A stretch of 64,000 nt of DNA from Takakia lepidozioides (Eukaryota; Streptophyta; Takakiopsida; Takakiales; Takakiaceae): assembly GCA_030704615.1 (NCBI GenBank), contig CM060733.1:23376001-23440000 (forward strand), in the 5' to 3' direction. This document shows, piece by piece, positions 36,727-48,162 of this stretch. Numbering within the stretch: position 1 is the first letter of the stretch; each line of letters begins with the position of its first letter. The notes under the pieces were generated by a model that saw only the letters and a list, made by a program, of their open reading frames with translations, searched no databases and was not told the DNA's origin. The translations under genes and the position numbers were made by a program.

Positions 36727-37534
36727 TATGTGTGGAGGGGACGAGCAGCTATAGGCCACTGCAGCAGCCAGCCCCACCACGTTGTGGGCCAATGGTAATG
36801 ACCTCAAAAGCGGTTGTTGGTTCAATCCACGGAGTGCTGTCACAAAGTTGTGCCCTATGGGACCATAATTTACACCTCTCAAAGAGGCGTCATATATTAT
36901 TATTAGGCCAGATCCCACACATCCATGCTATAGTGATTTACCCTTGAGGCATATTACTATTCTTAACATGTTTAAAGAATTGATATTGAAAAATAGAAAA
37001 TGGAACTCAAACTTCTATTTTAATTCTTATTCGTGGTATACATATCCATATTCATGGTATATTTTGAAGGAATGTCTCTTAGAAAAAAATTCATTATTAG
37101 GATTTAAAGTTTTTTCCAGCCAAAAATAATTTTATCCCTAATTAATCTTATTTTTATAATTTATTTAATCAATTAATTAGGACCTGGATCCGAACCCGTG
37201 AACCCGCTAATATTTCCGGACCCTAACCCGAGTCCGTGTTGACAAACCCGGACCCGAACCCAGACCCGAATTTTCCAAATTTCAAAAACGCGGATCCGGA
37301 CCCGGATTTGGCTCCGAAAAAAAACCCGCACCCGGACCTGGCGGGTTCCTTGAAAAGGCAGAACCCGCACAACACTGTGCATTTGTGGCGTGAGGGTAAG
37401 GTTGTGTCTGCCACACGTCAGCAAAAATGACCTGGGGGTAGTTTGATGGGATTGCCAATGGGGGAGGCGAGTGTTGGAGGCCGTTGGAGGTTACCGTTGC
37501 AAGGTTGTTTGGTGTACCCCCAGTGGAGATGCTC

Positions 37535-39376
37535 TAAGGGTTTAATTTTGTCCCTTCAAATAATTCTGAAATAAAGTTCTCAGAGCCACTCTCCCCTCTT
37601 CTGTTTTTTTTTTAAGAAAAAAAACAAGCCTCAAACGGCAATTGGCTCTCTTGCTTTGCTTTGGCACAACATAAGAGGAAGGTAAGACGGGAGAGCACGA
37701 CTCAGCACAACACACCAATCAGCGCTTGACACGGTGTAAGGGACTTTGACCACATTTTCTACATGGACTTGCATGTCTCCGCAAAGTCTTTCTCTACAAG
37801 AGAGCCAACAAAGGGAGACAATAGGAATAATGTAAGAAACTAATGGACACTGCGATCTGATGGTACTTGCGGCGGATTCCTGAATCCCAATGGGTTTCAA
37901 CTTGCAGTGTTGTATTTTGACAGGTCCCTACCTTTTTTTTGTGACAGATTTTTTTTTAAAAAAAAAAAACTCTCACTATGACTGTGACAGACAACTTTGA
38001 GAAAATGCCTTTCACATGACATGTTGACAGATTTTTGACCTTTCACACTATTTTGTCATATGAAATTAAAATGAAAAATGAAAAGAAGTGTGAACTTCTT
38101 GCAACTACAATTAGTGACGCTCCAATCCGTGAATACATATGGTATTGTCTTTACTATTTTCATGGGTTCCAACGTTCCGGCCCAAACATGTAGCATTCGT
38201 ACCACTTTTTCTCTAACTGTAGGACTTTAGCATTTTTAACCTCTTCATCTGAAGTCCCAAGCCTCTCTTCTTTGAGAGATATTTTCTTGGCTTATCAATG
38301 AGCTGCCAGATGATTGTAAGTTTGTAAGTAAAGATTTAGTTTTCCCATATCATCTTCGTTTTTTAGACTCCTACTCCCCCCCCCCCCCTTGCAAGGTGTT
38401 CCCTTTCGACACGCTTTTACGGCCTTCTTGGAGGTTATTTTTTCCTCCATCTGTTCTGCTTTATACGTACATTTTTTAATAAAGTACCCAGGGCCACTAT
38501 CCACTGTTCTCTTTAAATGTTTTTAAAAAAAATCATGCAGGATGGCCGCGTCGAATTAGGTGCAGTTGTTTGAATATGGCACCTCCTCCACAACAAATGC
38601 TTTTGAAATAGGATCATGAGATGGACTCAAGAAGATTTTTTTTGGCACTGCTGTGGCTGCGGGTACCCCTCTAAGGGAGAACAAGTCAAACAGGCACTAC
38701 ATGTTTTGAACTAGCAATTCATTTTGGCCGCCAGACTCCAATACTTAATTGTGCATTTTACAAGGGTGTATCGAGAGTGAAGATCCTAAACGGGAAAGCA
38801 AGTGCATGCCCACATTATCCAAAATGGATTCGAGCCAAATATCCGTCTACGCAACACCCTTGTCAAAAAAAAAAGAAAAAAAAATTAAGAATGGAGGCTA
38901 GAGCACGCATAGGAAACAAAGAGGGAGAGCCTACTTAGAGGTTTAAGGCTTGAAACACAAAAAAGAAGGGCTGGCAGTGCCTCGGTGAGGCTCCCCTAGG
39001 TGGAACTCGTTAGATTAACAATAACTAATAACAATTTTTACCTTTTTTAGCCTCTCCTAGGTGGACTTAGTAATAAAATTACCCCTAATTATCAGAAATT
39101 TCTGCCTTTCTTTTGACAGGCTATTTTTGTTTTTGACTTTCACTGTTACAGGCATTTTTTTCTCGTTGCCTTTCTTTTGACAGGCTCATTTTTTTTTTCC
39201 TTTTTTTGCCTGTCAAATGCCTTGTGACAGGTGCAAAAATCAGCCTTGGTTTCAAGCTGCGGTGGGTAGTGTGATGGTAAGGTGATTGCATTGAACTTGC
39301 ATGGGTAGATGGTCAACTGGAAGCGGCAGCAGAGTGGCACAATTGATAAAATCAGGTTGAGGTTCCAGGTTGAATT
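37535..39376. other. Intergenic DNA with homopolymer tracts
   Basis: No gene is recognised. It contains a retroposon-like 3' tail at about 38,430-38,530 (GGTTATTTTTTCC, then AATAAAGTACCCAGGGCCACT) resembling one in intron 1 of kinase copy 2, a C10 run at about 38,379, and several A or T runs. Confidence 0.4.
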
Positions 39377-40103
39377 CAGTGTTGTGCGGGTCCGGGTTTT
39401 GAAGGCTGGTACCCGGCAGGTTAGGATCCGGGTTACCCGCACCCGCACCCGGGCTATCACGAAAAAACCCGGATCCTGACCCCAGTTCATATTAGAAATG
39501 AACCCCCAACCGGACCCGGAACCGCTTGCTGGGTCCAGAACCCCTTAAACCCGCTACCCATGGGCCTATGTAGCGGGTCAGGGGTCCGGGTCTTAATTTT
39601 AGATGGGCCATGCAGGGTCCACCTTAGATCTGGTAGGTTTTATCATATGTGTGGAGGGGACGAGCAGCAATAGGCCACTGCAGCCAACCCCACCACGCCC
39701 ACCACGTTGTGGCCCAGTGGTAATGGTAAAGAATTGATATTGAAAAAAGAAAATGGAACTCAAACTTCTATTTTAATTCTTGTGTTAAATGAGCAATACA
39801 TATTCATGGTATATTTTGAAGGAATGTCTCTTAAAATAAAATTCATTGTTAGGATTTAAAGTTTTTTCCAGCCAAAAATAATTTTATCCCTAATTAATCT
39901 TATTTATTTAATTTATTTAATCAATTAATTAGGACCCGGATCCGAGCCCGTGAACCCGCTAACATTTCCCAACAACTACCCGGACCCAAACCCGGACCCG
40001 GATTTTCCAAATTTCAAGAACCCGGATCCGGACCCGGACTTGGCTCCAAAAAAATACCCGGACCCGGCGGGTTCCTTAAAAAGGCAGAACCCGCACAACA
40101 CTG
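39377..40103. mobile_element. Non-autonomous hAT-type element, copy 3
   Basis: Ends CAGTGTTGTGCGGGTCC (39,377) and GACCCGGCGGGTTCC...CCCGCACAACACTG (40,103) are flanked by a perfect 8-bp duplication GTTGAATT (39,369-39,376; 40,104-40,111). It is in reverse orientation to copy 1 and lacks about 200 bases of the centre, including most of the SINE-like segment. It has the same CCGGGT-rich arms. Confidence 0.93.
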
Positions 40104-40129
40104 GTTGAATTCCTCATGGAAGGCTCTTG

Positions 40130-40390
40130 TAGTGTAACCCGGGTATTAGTATTCTAATCTTTGTAACCCCCCTCGTCTCTCATGTAACTCTAGATAGTCC
40201 ATTTTTATATACTTAGCCACAGTCAAATTTCGTGACCAAGTGTGGGTTACACCGACTGGAGTTACACTCCATCTGGTGTAACCGAGTGGAGTTGCAGATG
40301 TCATCGTGTAACCCAATGTAACCCCAAGTGGAGTTACACATGTCGTCATGTAACCTAGTGTAACCCCAGCTGGAGTTTACACTCCTTCAG
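40130..40390. repeat. Degenerate GTAACCCC/TGGAGTTACAC repeat array
   Basis: GTGTAACC-type and GGAGTTACAC-type motifs alternate about five times (for example GTAACCCCAAGTGGAGTTAC). Since GTGTAAC and GTTACAC are inverse, the array can form several small hairpins. No coding content. An (ATT)n microsatellite follows at about 40,490-40,525. Confidence 0.55.
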
Positions 40391-40881
40391 TTCCATGTCA
40401 CTCTCAATAGAGGGTGGGGAAGATTTGACATGCCGAAAACCGGCGTACCATCCTGTCAGAGGTTGCACGTGTGAATTAAGTTCTTACATTATCATTATTA
40501 TCATTATTATTATTATTATTATTAGTTTTTGAGAGAAAGGGGACTGAGGCCCTGCTCGAACTTTATTCCTAAGTTATTATCGTCCGCCAACAAACAAACA
40601 AACAAACAAGAAAACAAAAAAAGTAAAAACAAATAGGGACCAGCGAGACCCTGACAGTGAAGGAGAAGTTTTGTTCTGCAATTTGATCCAAACAAAAGCG
40701 CACTGAAGTAAGTTGATGGAAGAGTGCACACACACACATTGACCAGCAAGACAGCGAGGAAGAAGAAAGACAGTTGAGGTACGGTAGGCTACATACTGCA
40801 TACATCAGCTTGAAGACAGCTTGCCAAAGGCACTGGCTACGGTTGGGCGCTGCTGTTTTCCCAACAGAGGAAGCTCAGTCC

Positions 40882-43800
40882 ATGGAGCTGGGCATGGGGA
40901 CTATGATCTCACCGCTGCCACTCGAGGTTTGTAGGAGAGAGAGAGAGACAATCTCCAGGGGGTCCGATCCAACTACGGAAGTGGTCATGATTGCCTTGTT
41001 GACGATGGCTTTCGTGGTGGGTTGGAGTGGTTGCCCAGGAGCCGACGCTCAAGCAATACTGGGACCCAATTTCAGCCTTGAATCGAAGATCACTTTCAAC
41101 CAGACTTTGAGTTCGGCAAATGAAACCTTCTATCTGGGATTTCGTGCGATTCCGACTGATGCAACAACGAACTATCTCTGCGTATGGTTTGCTGGGGTCA
41201 CTGTTCATCCTGTGTGGATAGCGAACCGCGACAGGCCTGTCAAAGAGGGAGCCTCCCTCGAGCTTACCAGCGATGGCGACCTAGTTTTGTCTGAATCTGA
41301 TGGGACTGTTGTGTGGACTTCCAACACAAGCACATCTGGTGTCACAAGGGCCACCTTCTTGGATACTGGTGACTTGGTGCTGCTAAACAGTAGTGGGAGC
41401 TGGGTGTGGCACAGCTACGCGTACCCAACCGACACCTTTGTGCCAGGAATGACTGTAAGTTTACTTCCACTAGACTTGGCTTTCGAGAACAGGCTTGATA
41501 TTAATGTCCATCTGAAGCTCGAGAAACCAGCATCCAGGAACCTTCTCAGAGACACATGTATACCATAAGTTGGATGGCACACTTAAATTCTGTTTGATCC
41601 ATGACTAGCTTATTAAATGTTGACATGATCTGCATGTAGACAACTCACAATTCTCAGGAATAGATGGATGCGTGTTAGCCATTGCTCATGCTGGCTTTTG
41701 CCTCCTTCTCTGGTTTCTTCACCTCTGGTTTCTTTTTGGTCGGAGTGGAACCTCAATCATTTGCCTCATGGCTATATTTGTAAGGTTATTTTTTCCTTAC
41801 CTTATTAATAAAGCTTCCAGGCCACTGTCCCATGTCTCTTTTAAAAAATTTAAAAAAAAACTCAGGACTCACCGGATGGTTAAATATGAAGGAATTGATC
41901 CCGAGGTAGGATAATTTGTTTTGTAAAGGACTTCATCGGAATCATGGATATTGTTCATCTTCAAATTTGGACTTACAAATTGTGCAAATTTTGAGAATCA
42001 CCAAGGATATGGGAACTTAGATGCATGCATGTTCAGGATGCATGCATCTAGCATAATCTGTAGCTCCTAGAAGCTTGTAACTGCCTCTACAATGGTTGCA
42101 ATCCGGAGAGGATTTGACGCAATTTGTGCCTCCCTCATGAACATTCATTAAACATCCTCTTGTACCTAGGTGAGTACATTATTCATTGAACCTTTGTAAT
42201 ATGACACAATCCTGTACTGCTAACTTCTGAAATCGGTTTTTAACCTCGATTTTAACAAAGACATGTCGTGCAGCTGGGTCTAGGGGGCAAACTCGTCGGT
42301 TGGCGGGCATGGAATGACCCAGCAACTGGCCCTTACGCACTTCAGATGCTAACAGACAACAGTGGGCAGCTGGTCTTGACTTGGAATCTGTCCGTCCCAT
42401 ACTTCAACACCGGCCCCTGGACTGGCAGTGCATATGAAAATATTCCCGAGTTGGGCATTGTGGCCTATCCTGATAAGTACATCTTTGATAATAGCTCTGG
42501 CAGCCCTACCGTCTCGTGGACAACTGGTGGGTTTCGATCGAGGTTTAACAATCTTAGCTTAAAACGGTTTACTGTGGACGCAGACGGAGTTGCCCGCCAG
42601 TATATCTGGGACATAGATCCAAGTTCCTGGCTTACGTATTTCCTTGTACCCAAGCACCCATGCCAAGTGTACCGGGTGTGTGGGCAGAACGGAGTTTGCA
42701 ACACCGATGAAAGTTCCCTTGTTTGCAGCTGCCTTCAAGCTTTTGAACCGACCGATCCGAATCAGTGGAGAGAGAATCAGTTCTGGTCTCAAGGTTGTAA
42801 GCGGACACTCCCTCTGAATTGTAGTAATTCAGCTCCAGACAATTCAACGACGGACAAATTTGTTGCCCTGAATCAGATTTCATATGAAGGGGATAACAAT
42901 CTTCACTCTTTCATAGGCCAAAGTGAGACATGGTGTAGAAACAGATGCTTAGAAGACTGTGCCTGCACAGGGTACACTTTCCAGAATGATACCACCTCCA
43001 ACAACTGCTCTGTGGACACCAGCTCTGTTCTTTTTAATGGGCAAAATTCGTCCAGCTTCTCAGGATCGTTCTTCTTGAGAGTTTCGGCAGATTTTCAGAG
43101 CCAGGCAGTAAATAGTCCACCACGTCAAATATTGGCCCGGCGGCACAAGAAATCTATTACCTTGGCTGCTGTTATTTCAATTGGTTTAGTCTCCGGCTCC
43201 CTGGTCCTATCTCTTCTCGCACTAGTTTGGTGGGCTGTCAGAAGACATAATTATGCAGCCGCCAACCAGAAATCTTTAGACTACATCACCGGCGCTCTAC
43301 TACGATTCTCATATAAGGAGCTGAGAGTTGCAACAAATAATTTTAGTGAGCAGCTAGGAAAGGGAGGGTTTGGCACTGTGCACAAGGGAGTTCTGCTGGA
43401 CAACAGCATTGTAGCAGTGAAGAAGCTGGTGAGGCTTAAACAGGGTGAGAAAGAATTTCGCACGGAGGTCGCCGTCATAGGTAAACTGGCCAGCTACCTG
43501 CATATTATGTACAGGCAACTGTTATATAGCTGATGTTTACCTATTTTGATCTGGTCTTCTGTCACTGCCTTTGCGTCACGGTTAGAGTGCAAACAGTAAA
43601 ACTTGCCCAGCATGAATGTAGGGATTATACTGCACAGTTGTGTTGTATATGGCAGGTTTAGTGCCTGAGATCGTGACCCCGCCATGACAGGTACTGTTCA
43701 GCACATCAACCTGGTGCGCCTGCGGGGGTTTTGCACTGATGGTGTCCACCGCGCTCTAGTCTTCGATTATATGCCTAAAGGCTCCCTCGAAAAATACTTG

Positions 43801-44442
43801 TTCACCAAGAAGGCTGGCACTGAAGCGCCGCAAAAATTCCTTGATTGGAAGACACGATTCAACATTGCCCTGGGAACAGCCAGCGGCATCGCATACTTAC
43901 ACGAAGAATGCAGGATCTCCATTCTCCACTGCGATATCAAGCCGGAGAACATCTTGCTGGAGGAGGACTTCACTGCAAAGGTTGCAGACTTTGGCTTAGC
44001 AAGGTTTATGGGAGAAGATGTAAGCAGGGTGATAACAAACATTCGAGGCACAATTGGGTACCTGGCCCCGGAGTGGCTTAGTAGTGCAACCCTGACATCA
44101 AAGGCCGATGTCTACAGCTATGGAATGACGCTACTAGAACTTATCAGTGGACGAAGGACCATCGAGCTCTCTCTCCCTTCCGACAAATGGTTTGTTGCAG
44201 TATGGGCATTCCATCAGATGACGAATGGGGACTTTCGAAGCCTCACAGACGAGAATCTGCACACTGAGGATGTTGATCAGGAGCAGCTGGAACGGGCAGT
44301 GCGGGTGGCTTTGTGGTGTGTGCAGGAGCAACCTGATCAGAGACCAACGATGGGGAGTGTGGTGAAGATGCTGGAGGGCAACGTTGTTGTGAGCGATCCC
44401 CCTGTTCCCGTATCGTGGGAAGGGGCCGAAGGTGATCTCTGA
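40882..44442 (+). CDS. G-type lectin S-receptor-like serine/threonine kinase, copy 2
   Basis: Near-identical paralogue of the kinase at 12.2 kb, with the same domain order and intron phases. Exons are 40882-41454, 42274-43480 and 43691-44442. The signal-peptide ATG used in copy 1 is ACG here; the next in-frame ATG at 40,987 still gives a full hydrophobic leader (808 aa), while 40,882 gives 843 aa. GKGGFG, AVKK, HCDIKPEN, DFG and GTIGYLAPEW are all intact, and it is non-RD. Differences from copy 1: exon 2 starts LGLGGKLVGW instead of ARAGTKCVSW; one Leu is missing in the membrane span; an internal deletion near 44,430 shifts frame so the protein ends at EGDL, losing about 20 C-terminal residues after the kinase. 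Intron 1 is 819 bp, about 260 longer, with a retroposon-like insert near 41,670-41,860. It is likely still functional. Confidence 0.9.
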
Positions 44443-45017
44443 GCAGATGACCAGCAGAACCCAATCTCGAGGCTCATCTCTCTTAGGCTGTAGCGTTGCT
44501 AACCTGAGGATCAACTTCAGCTATGACTGACTCAAACCCTAGGATTGACCCCTACTAGTAGGGGCTGGGACCACACGATTGTGGTCTGAAATTTTGACAA
44601 GAGAACTTAGGTGCTGGGATCGAATTCAGGTAATCCATCAAAATCCGAAAAATAGATAAAATACCACTAGTCGGTATGGATAGTGCAATCTTATCACATG
44701 GGATGAGGCACTGGTTTTTTTTTCACATTTGGGAAATAACAGGAGTGGCTACTGAGTTTTGCAGGAAATAGCCATAATTTTTGTTCATCCACTGAGATTT
44801 GGACAGAATCATCCTCATCTGTACTTGCATCCAGGTAATCATCCATATTAGGCGAATTCAGCCAATCTTTATATATTTTTTGGAGAATTTTGGAGATTTC
44901 ATCCATGAGAAAATAAAGAATTTACGACAGAATATTCCATTTTATTTTCTGAGGTCGAAATTTGGCGAAAATTCGCCAGCTAAAAAAACTCTCTCAGGTT
45001 ACTTTGAAATAGTAGCA

Positions 45018-45215
45018 CATCAGCTGGTAGCTCAGCTGGTAAGTGCACAGTGTGTCGCCCTTGTGGTTCGGGGTTCAAACCCGCTGGTCTGGTGGTGACG
45101 TTTCCCACCTGTGTGCCTAATGGCTTATCTGAAAGGGGGTTAATTTTTCCCCCTCCTCAAGGGCCTGAATTGTGAGCAGTCACTCCCAGGTTTCCTTTAA
45201 AAAACAATAGAAAAA
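45018..45215 (+). repeat. tRNA-derived SINE
   Basis: Good box A (TAGCTCAGCTGGTAAGTG) and box B (GGTTCGGGGTTCAAACCC) with tRNA-like spacing, a body ending GGGCCTGAATTGTGAGCAGTC, and an A-rich tail from about 45,198. It is the best-preserved promoter in the family. It is not a tRNA gene, because the acceptor and anticodon stems do not pair. Confidence 0.8.
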
Positions 45216-45221
45216 AAAAAG

Positions 45222-45450
45222 TACCAGCAGTCAGTAGCACAGTTGGTAAAGTGCACTGATTGCCATCCGGATGACCTTGGGGTCAAATCCTGCTACTTGA
45301 GGGGTGTGGTACACTCTTCTCCCCCTTCCATGCGCAAAGCTACTGCGCATCGGAAAGCTTTACGGCGAGGTTACTGAGAGGTTATTTTCTCCTCTCTCTA
45401 TCAAGGGGCCTGATTTGTGAGCTGTCACTCTCAGGTGGTTCCGTTTGTTT
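45222..45450 (+). repeat. tRNA-derived SINE, head to tail with the previous one
   Basis: Box-A-like GTAGCACAGTTGGTAAAGTG and box-B-like GGGGTCAAATCCTGCTA. The body holds GAGGTTATTTTCTCCTC and GGGGCCTGATTTGTGAGCTG, with an A-rich tail. It inserted directly behind the A-tail of the SINE at 45,018. Confidence 0.8.
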
Positions 45451-46118
45451 AAAATTAAAATGATGCAACAAAAGAAACAGGGCTAATCCCCCGTTCTCTT
45501 AGAGAGAAAAAACAAAAACAAAAAAAAACAAAATAATGATTACTATTAGATGTACATATTGAGATTTCTTTTAATTGTTAGATGGTCGAGCGTCAAACTT
45601 TATTAATAAAGTATAGAAAGTTTGAAAAGTGGGTAACGCAAGAGTTGCAGAAATGTGAACCGAGAGTCAACCTACTGGAGGTTGCTATGCAGGAAGCCAC
45701 CAGTTACTAAAATCCATGGTGAGTGTCACTAAATTTGTGAACAAGTGGAATAAAGGGGGCCTGATGTGACGTCGATATCTACTCCACCCACGCCGATAGT
45801 AACACTTGCCTCTATGAACTTCTCTGCACCCTCCGCCACCTTCTTTCCCTCTTGCAGCCACTTTGAACCTGCCTACCATACTTGGCCCGACCCCCAACAT
45901 AGCAAACAACTACTCACGCTGGCTCTGGCTCTGGCTCTGGCTCTCAAACCACTTGTGAGACACGCTACTAGTGCCTGCCAGCATGTTGAAGACACAAGTT
46001 ACAAGCATGTGTGTATGTATGTATGACGCCAGCCGAAGCCAGCGTAAATAAGAGCCTCTTCCCCGTGTGGGTACTGCCCCCTTTCGGGGCTGGGCTCTAT
46101 GGTAACAAGAACCAGTTA

Positions 46119-46900
46119 CTAAGCAGCAAGCTGGCCACTTTCAATCTTTCTTTTGTTGAGGATAATGGCTATTAGTGAAGTGATGGCCGTGAGGTGTAAA
46201 GATCGTAATAGAGGGGTGGTATATTTATGAGGTAGTTTAAGGTTTTCTTTTAGGATTAGACTGTTGTGACAGTGAGCTCCCCCTTTGACACCAGCGGTGA
46301 TAATTGTCAGAGGGGCAGTGTTCCATCCATATTGACGGAGGGCTAGAACTAGGGGTTCGTATTTTTCACATTTGAACATAATGGATTGGTCGGGATCTCT
46401 GTCATGACAGAACGCAAATTCAATGATGTGAATAGTGAGGGAGGGGAGTGGACCTGTTGGTGCTGCCGACGAGACGGGGAGTCCTTGGACAAGAAGAATA
46501 TCTGGGCATAATCTTGCCAAACATAGGCATGGGTGATTAGTGCATGTACATGGTAGCAACCATGAAGGTATTGTGTGGTCCGGTGGCCTACCTTGAAATG
46601 TGCCTGCATTAATGAGGTTGTACCATCTAGTTTTAGGGTGTGTGAGAAGAAGTTTATGGAGTTGTCAAACTCCTTGATTATGTCGAGTAATGTGAAGTCC
46701 ATGGATAATGGGATGTTTACAGTGGAGAAGAAGATGCGGCCATGTGTCCACTCGAGGGGGTTGGGGAATAGCATAATGTGCAGTGCTTATTAGGATATAA
46801 TAGAGGCCAAAATAAATTATGTCGTTGATTGCCCATGTATTGTCCGTATCGAAATCGGAGCGTTTGTTTAATTTGGGCATCAGTGATTATTGGAGATTTC
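46119..46900 (-). pseudogene. LINE C-terminus: CCHC finger and restriction-nuclease-like motif
   Basis: Across frames I see a finger-like CTLC...DTWPHLLLHCKHPIIH (about 46,830-46,690). A block then contains IIEFAFCHDRDPDQSI, followed by KCEKYEPLVLALRQYGW and PLTIITAGVKGGAH (about 46,420-46,250). The E..(x)n..K-x2-K-Y spacing after a CCHC finger resembles the restriction-like endonuclease of R2/Dualen-type LINEs. Frameshifts make it inactive. The finger is moderately sure; the nuclease identity is inference. Confidence 0.5.
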
Positions 46901-47286
46901 CAGAAGTGATTAGACATATGGTAGAGCAGCTGAGGTAGCGTAACCCATTTGGATATGTAGGGTTTTAGATAGGTGGGCGATGCACGGATTTAGTCCATAG
47001 TTTCTTCTGTCATATATGCATGCAGGTCCCGAATGGGGGCTATGTCCGGGAAAAAAGCTTTAGTGGCTGTCAGCCAGAATGGATACGTGTGTGTCAGGTG
47101 AATAGGGTCAGTCAAAGAGAGCTTGTTGGTTGTGGTTGGACACTTGGGAGGCAAATCTTGAGCATAGCACTGGAGGAGTGTGGAAACTTTTTTCTCAAAT
47201 GTTGGCGGAATCTGGGGTTGCAAGCTAGGTAGGGGGTTTAAATTGGACATATTCCATAGCCAGTTCAATCTAGCAAGTGATATGCT

Positions 47287-48087
47287 TCAAATGTAGCAGC
47301 CTAGTGGTCCATATATGTAGGCAAGGCCAGCGTGGGTCTGGATCTTTGGGTGGGTGCAGAGAATATCAATGTCTGGGTTGCACTCGTCTAGAGAAATATG
47401 TAGGTTGGATACATTTCGTGGTGGGCTAATGAAACGTTTGTCAGAAGTTTGCAGTTCTGTAATATGCTGATTATGAATATGCGCCAAATAGTTAATGTTG
47501 GTTTTGCGGTAATAATCAGCTATCATTTGGATATTATGTTGCAATTGTTGTATTGATGGGCGATCAAAGAGGATGTCATTATGTTCCCAAGTGGCTTTCT
47601 TGTCGGGGTCACATTTCCATTTACACAGGTACATAGTATCAGCGCATGAGGCTCCATATTGGTCCACTCGCATTTTCTTAACGATACCCTGTATTTCTTG
47701 AAGCTCATAGTGGGGTTCCAGTAGGGTTTGTACTGACTGGGTTGTGTCAGGTTGTTGTGGATCCGTTGTTTGGGCAGTTATAGATTGAGCGGCGCTTGGA
47801 TGAGATATGGGGGCGACAAACAGTATAGCGAGTGGGGGGCGTGTAGGTTGGGAGCGGTACTGAGGTAGAAGCTCCCATGGATGATAGGGCGAAGTCGCAC
47901 AGTTTATGGGGCAATTATTTTGGCAGGCGGTTGTGGGGTAGCAGAAAATGGTTTGTAGGTAACCTAAGTGGATATGTTGGGAACGCGTTAATGGTCTAGG
48001 GTATTTTAGGCGAAAACCATGTGGGTTGATAAGCTTGGTTCCAGTTGCATCTGTTAATTGCAAAATTGTAGATATATTGTACTGCAT
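47287..48087 (-). pseudogene. LINE segment with chromodomain-like module
   Basis: A 266-codon open stretch. At residues about 127-185 it reads EIQGIVKKMR, then YLCKWKCDPDKKATWEHNDI, then RPSIQQLQ. This matches the chromodomain pattern (I-x-x-K-R ... Y-L-V-K-W-K-G ... T-W-E-P ... L ... P-x-L-I), with Cys in place of Val and Gly. Chromodomains usually bind methylated histone H3 tails, and in some Ty3/gypsy elements they guide integration. The preceding Cys/Pro-rich part is not recognised. It lies between the RT region and the C-terminal finger of the same LINE. Confidence 0.6.
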
Positions 48088-48162
48088 AAAGAATTTCAGG
48101 GTGGTTTGTTTGTGGGGTCTATTATTTGAGGCATTGTTGTGGACTTGTATCCCATGCTATTT

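Larger units (their letters stand above)
35690..37375. mobile_element. hAT-type element, copy 2, rearranged and interrupted
   Basis: The right end CCCGCACAACACTG (37,375) and the body match copies 1 and 3 in reverse orientation. The left 145 bases (about 35,690-35,838, ending AAAACCCGGACCTGCACAACA) are in the opposite orientation to the rest, so this arm has been inverted in place and the left terminus is internal. No 8-bp duplication is visible. The body is split by the TA-flanked element at 36,042-36,726. The SINE-like segment seen in copy 1 is present at about 36,780-36,945. Confidence 0.78.
35547..37534. mobile_element. Tourist/PIF-like MITE host of a nested transposon stack
   Basis: Ends are GAGAATCTCCACC (35,547) and, inverted, GAGCATCTCCACT (to 37,534). 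TAA lies on both sides (35,544-35,546; 37,535-37,537). The element has been expanded by a hAT element (copy 2), which contains a TA-flanked element, which in turn contains a SINE. Without these insertions the element would be a few hundred bases long. Confidence 0.7.
44443..46118. other. 3' flank of kinase copy 2 with SINEs; no gene
   Basis: 44,443-44,690 matches the flank of copy 1, including the CCCCTACTAGTAGGGG palindrome (about 44,550). About 44,695-44,995 is a copy-2-specific insertion of some 300 bases without known features. Two SINEs follow (listed separately). At about 45,922-45,950 there is a GGCTCT hexamer repeat. Confidence 0.5.

Noticed and set aside
45018-45090. tRNA gene
   Set aside because: Boxes A and B are good, but the acceptor and anticodon stems do not form and a SINE body with an A tail follows.
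46575-46793. Plus-strand frames within the LINE
   Set aside because: They are shadows of the minus-strand LINE coding region and carry no domain of their own.
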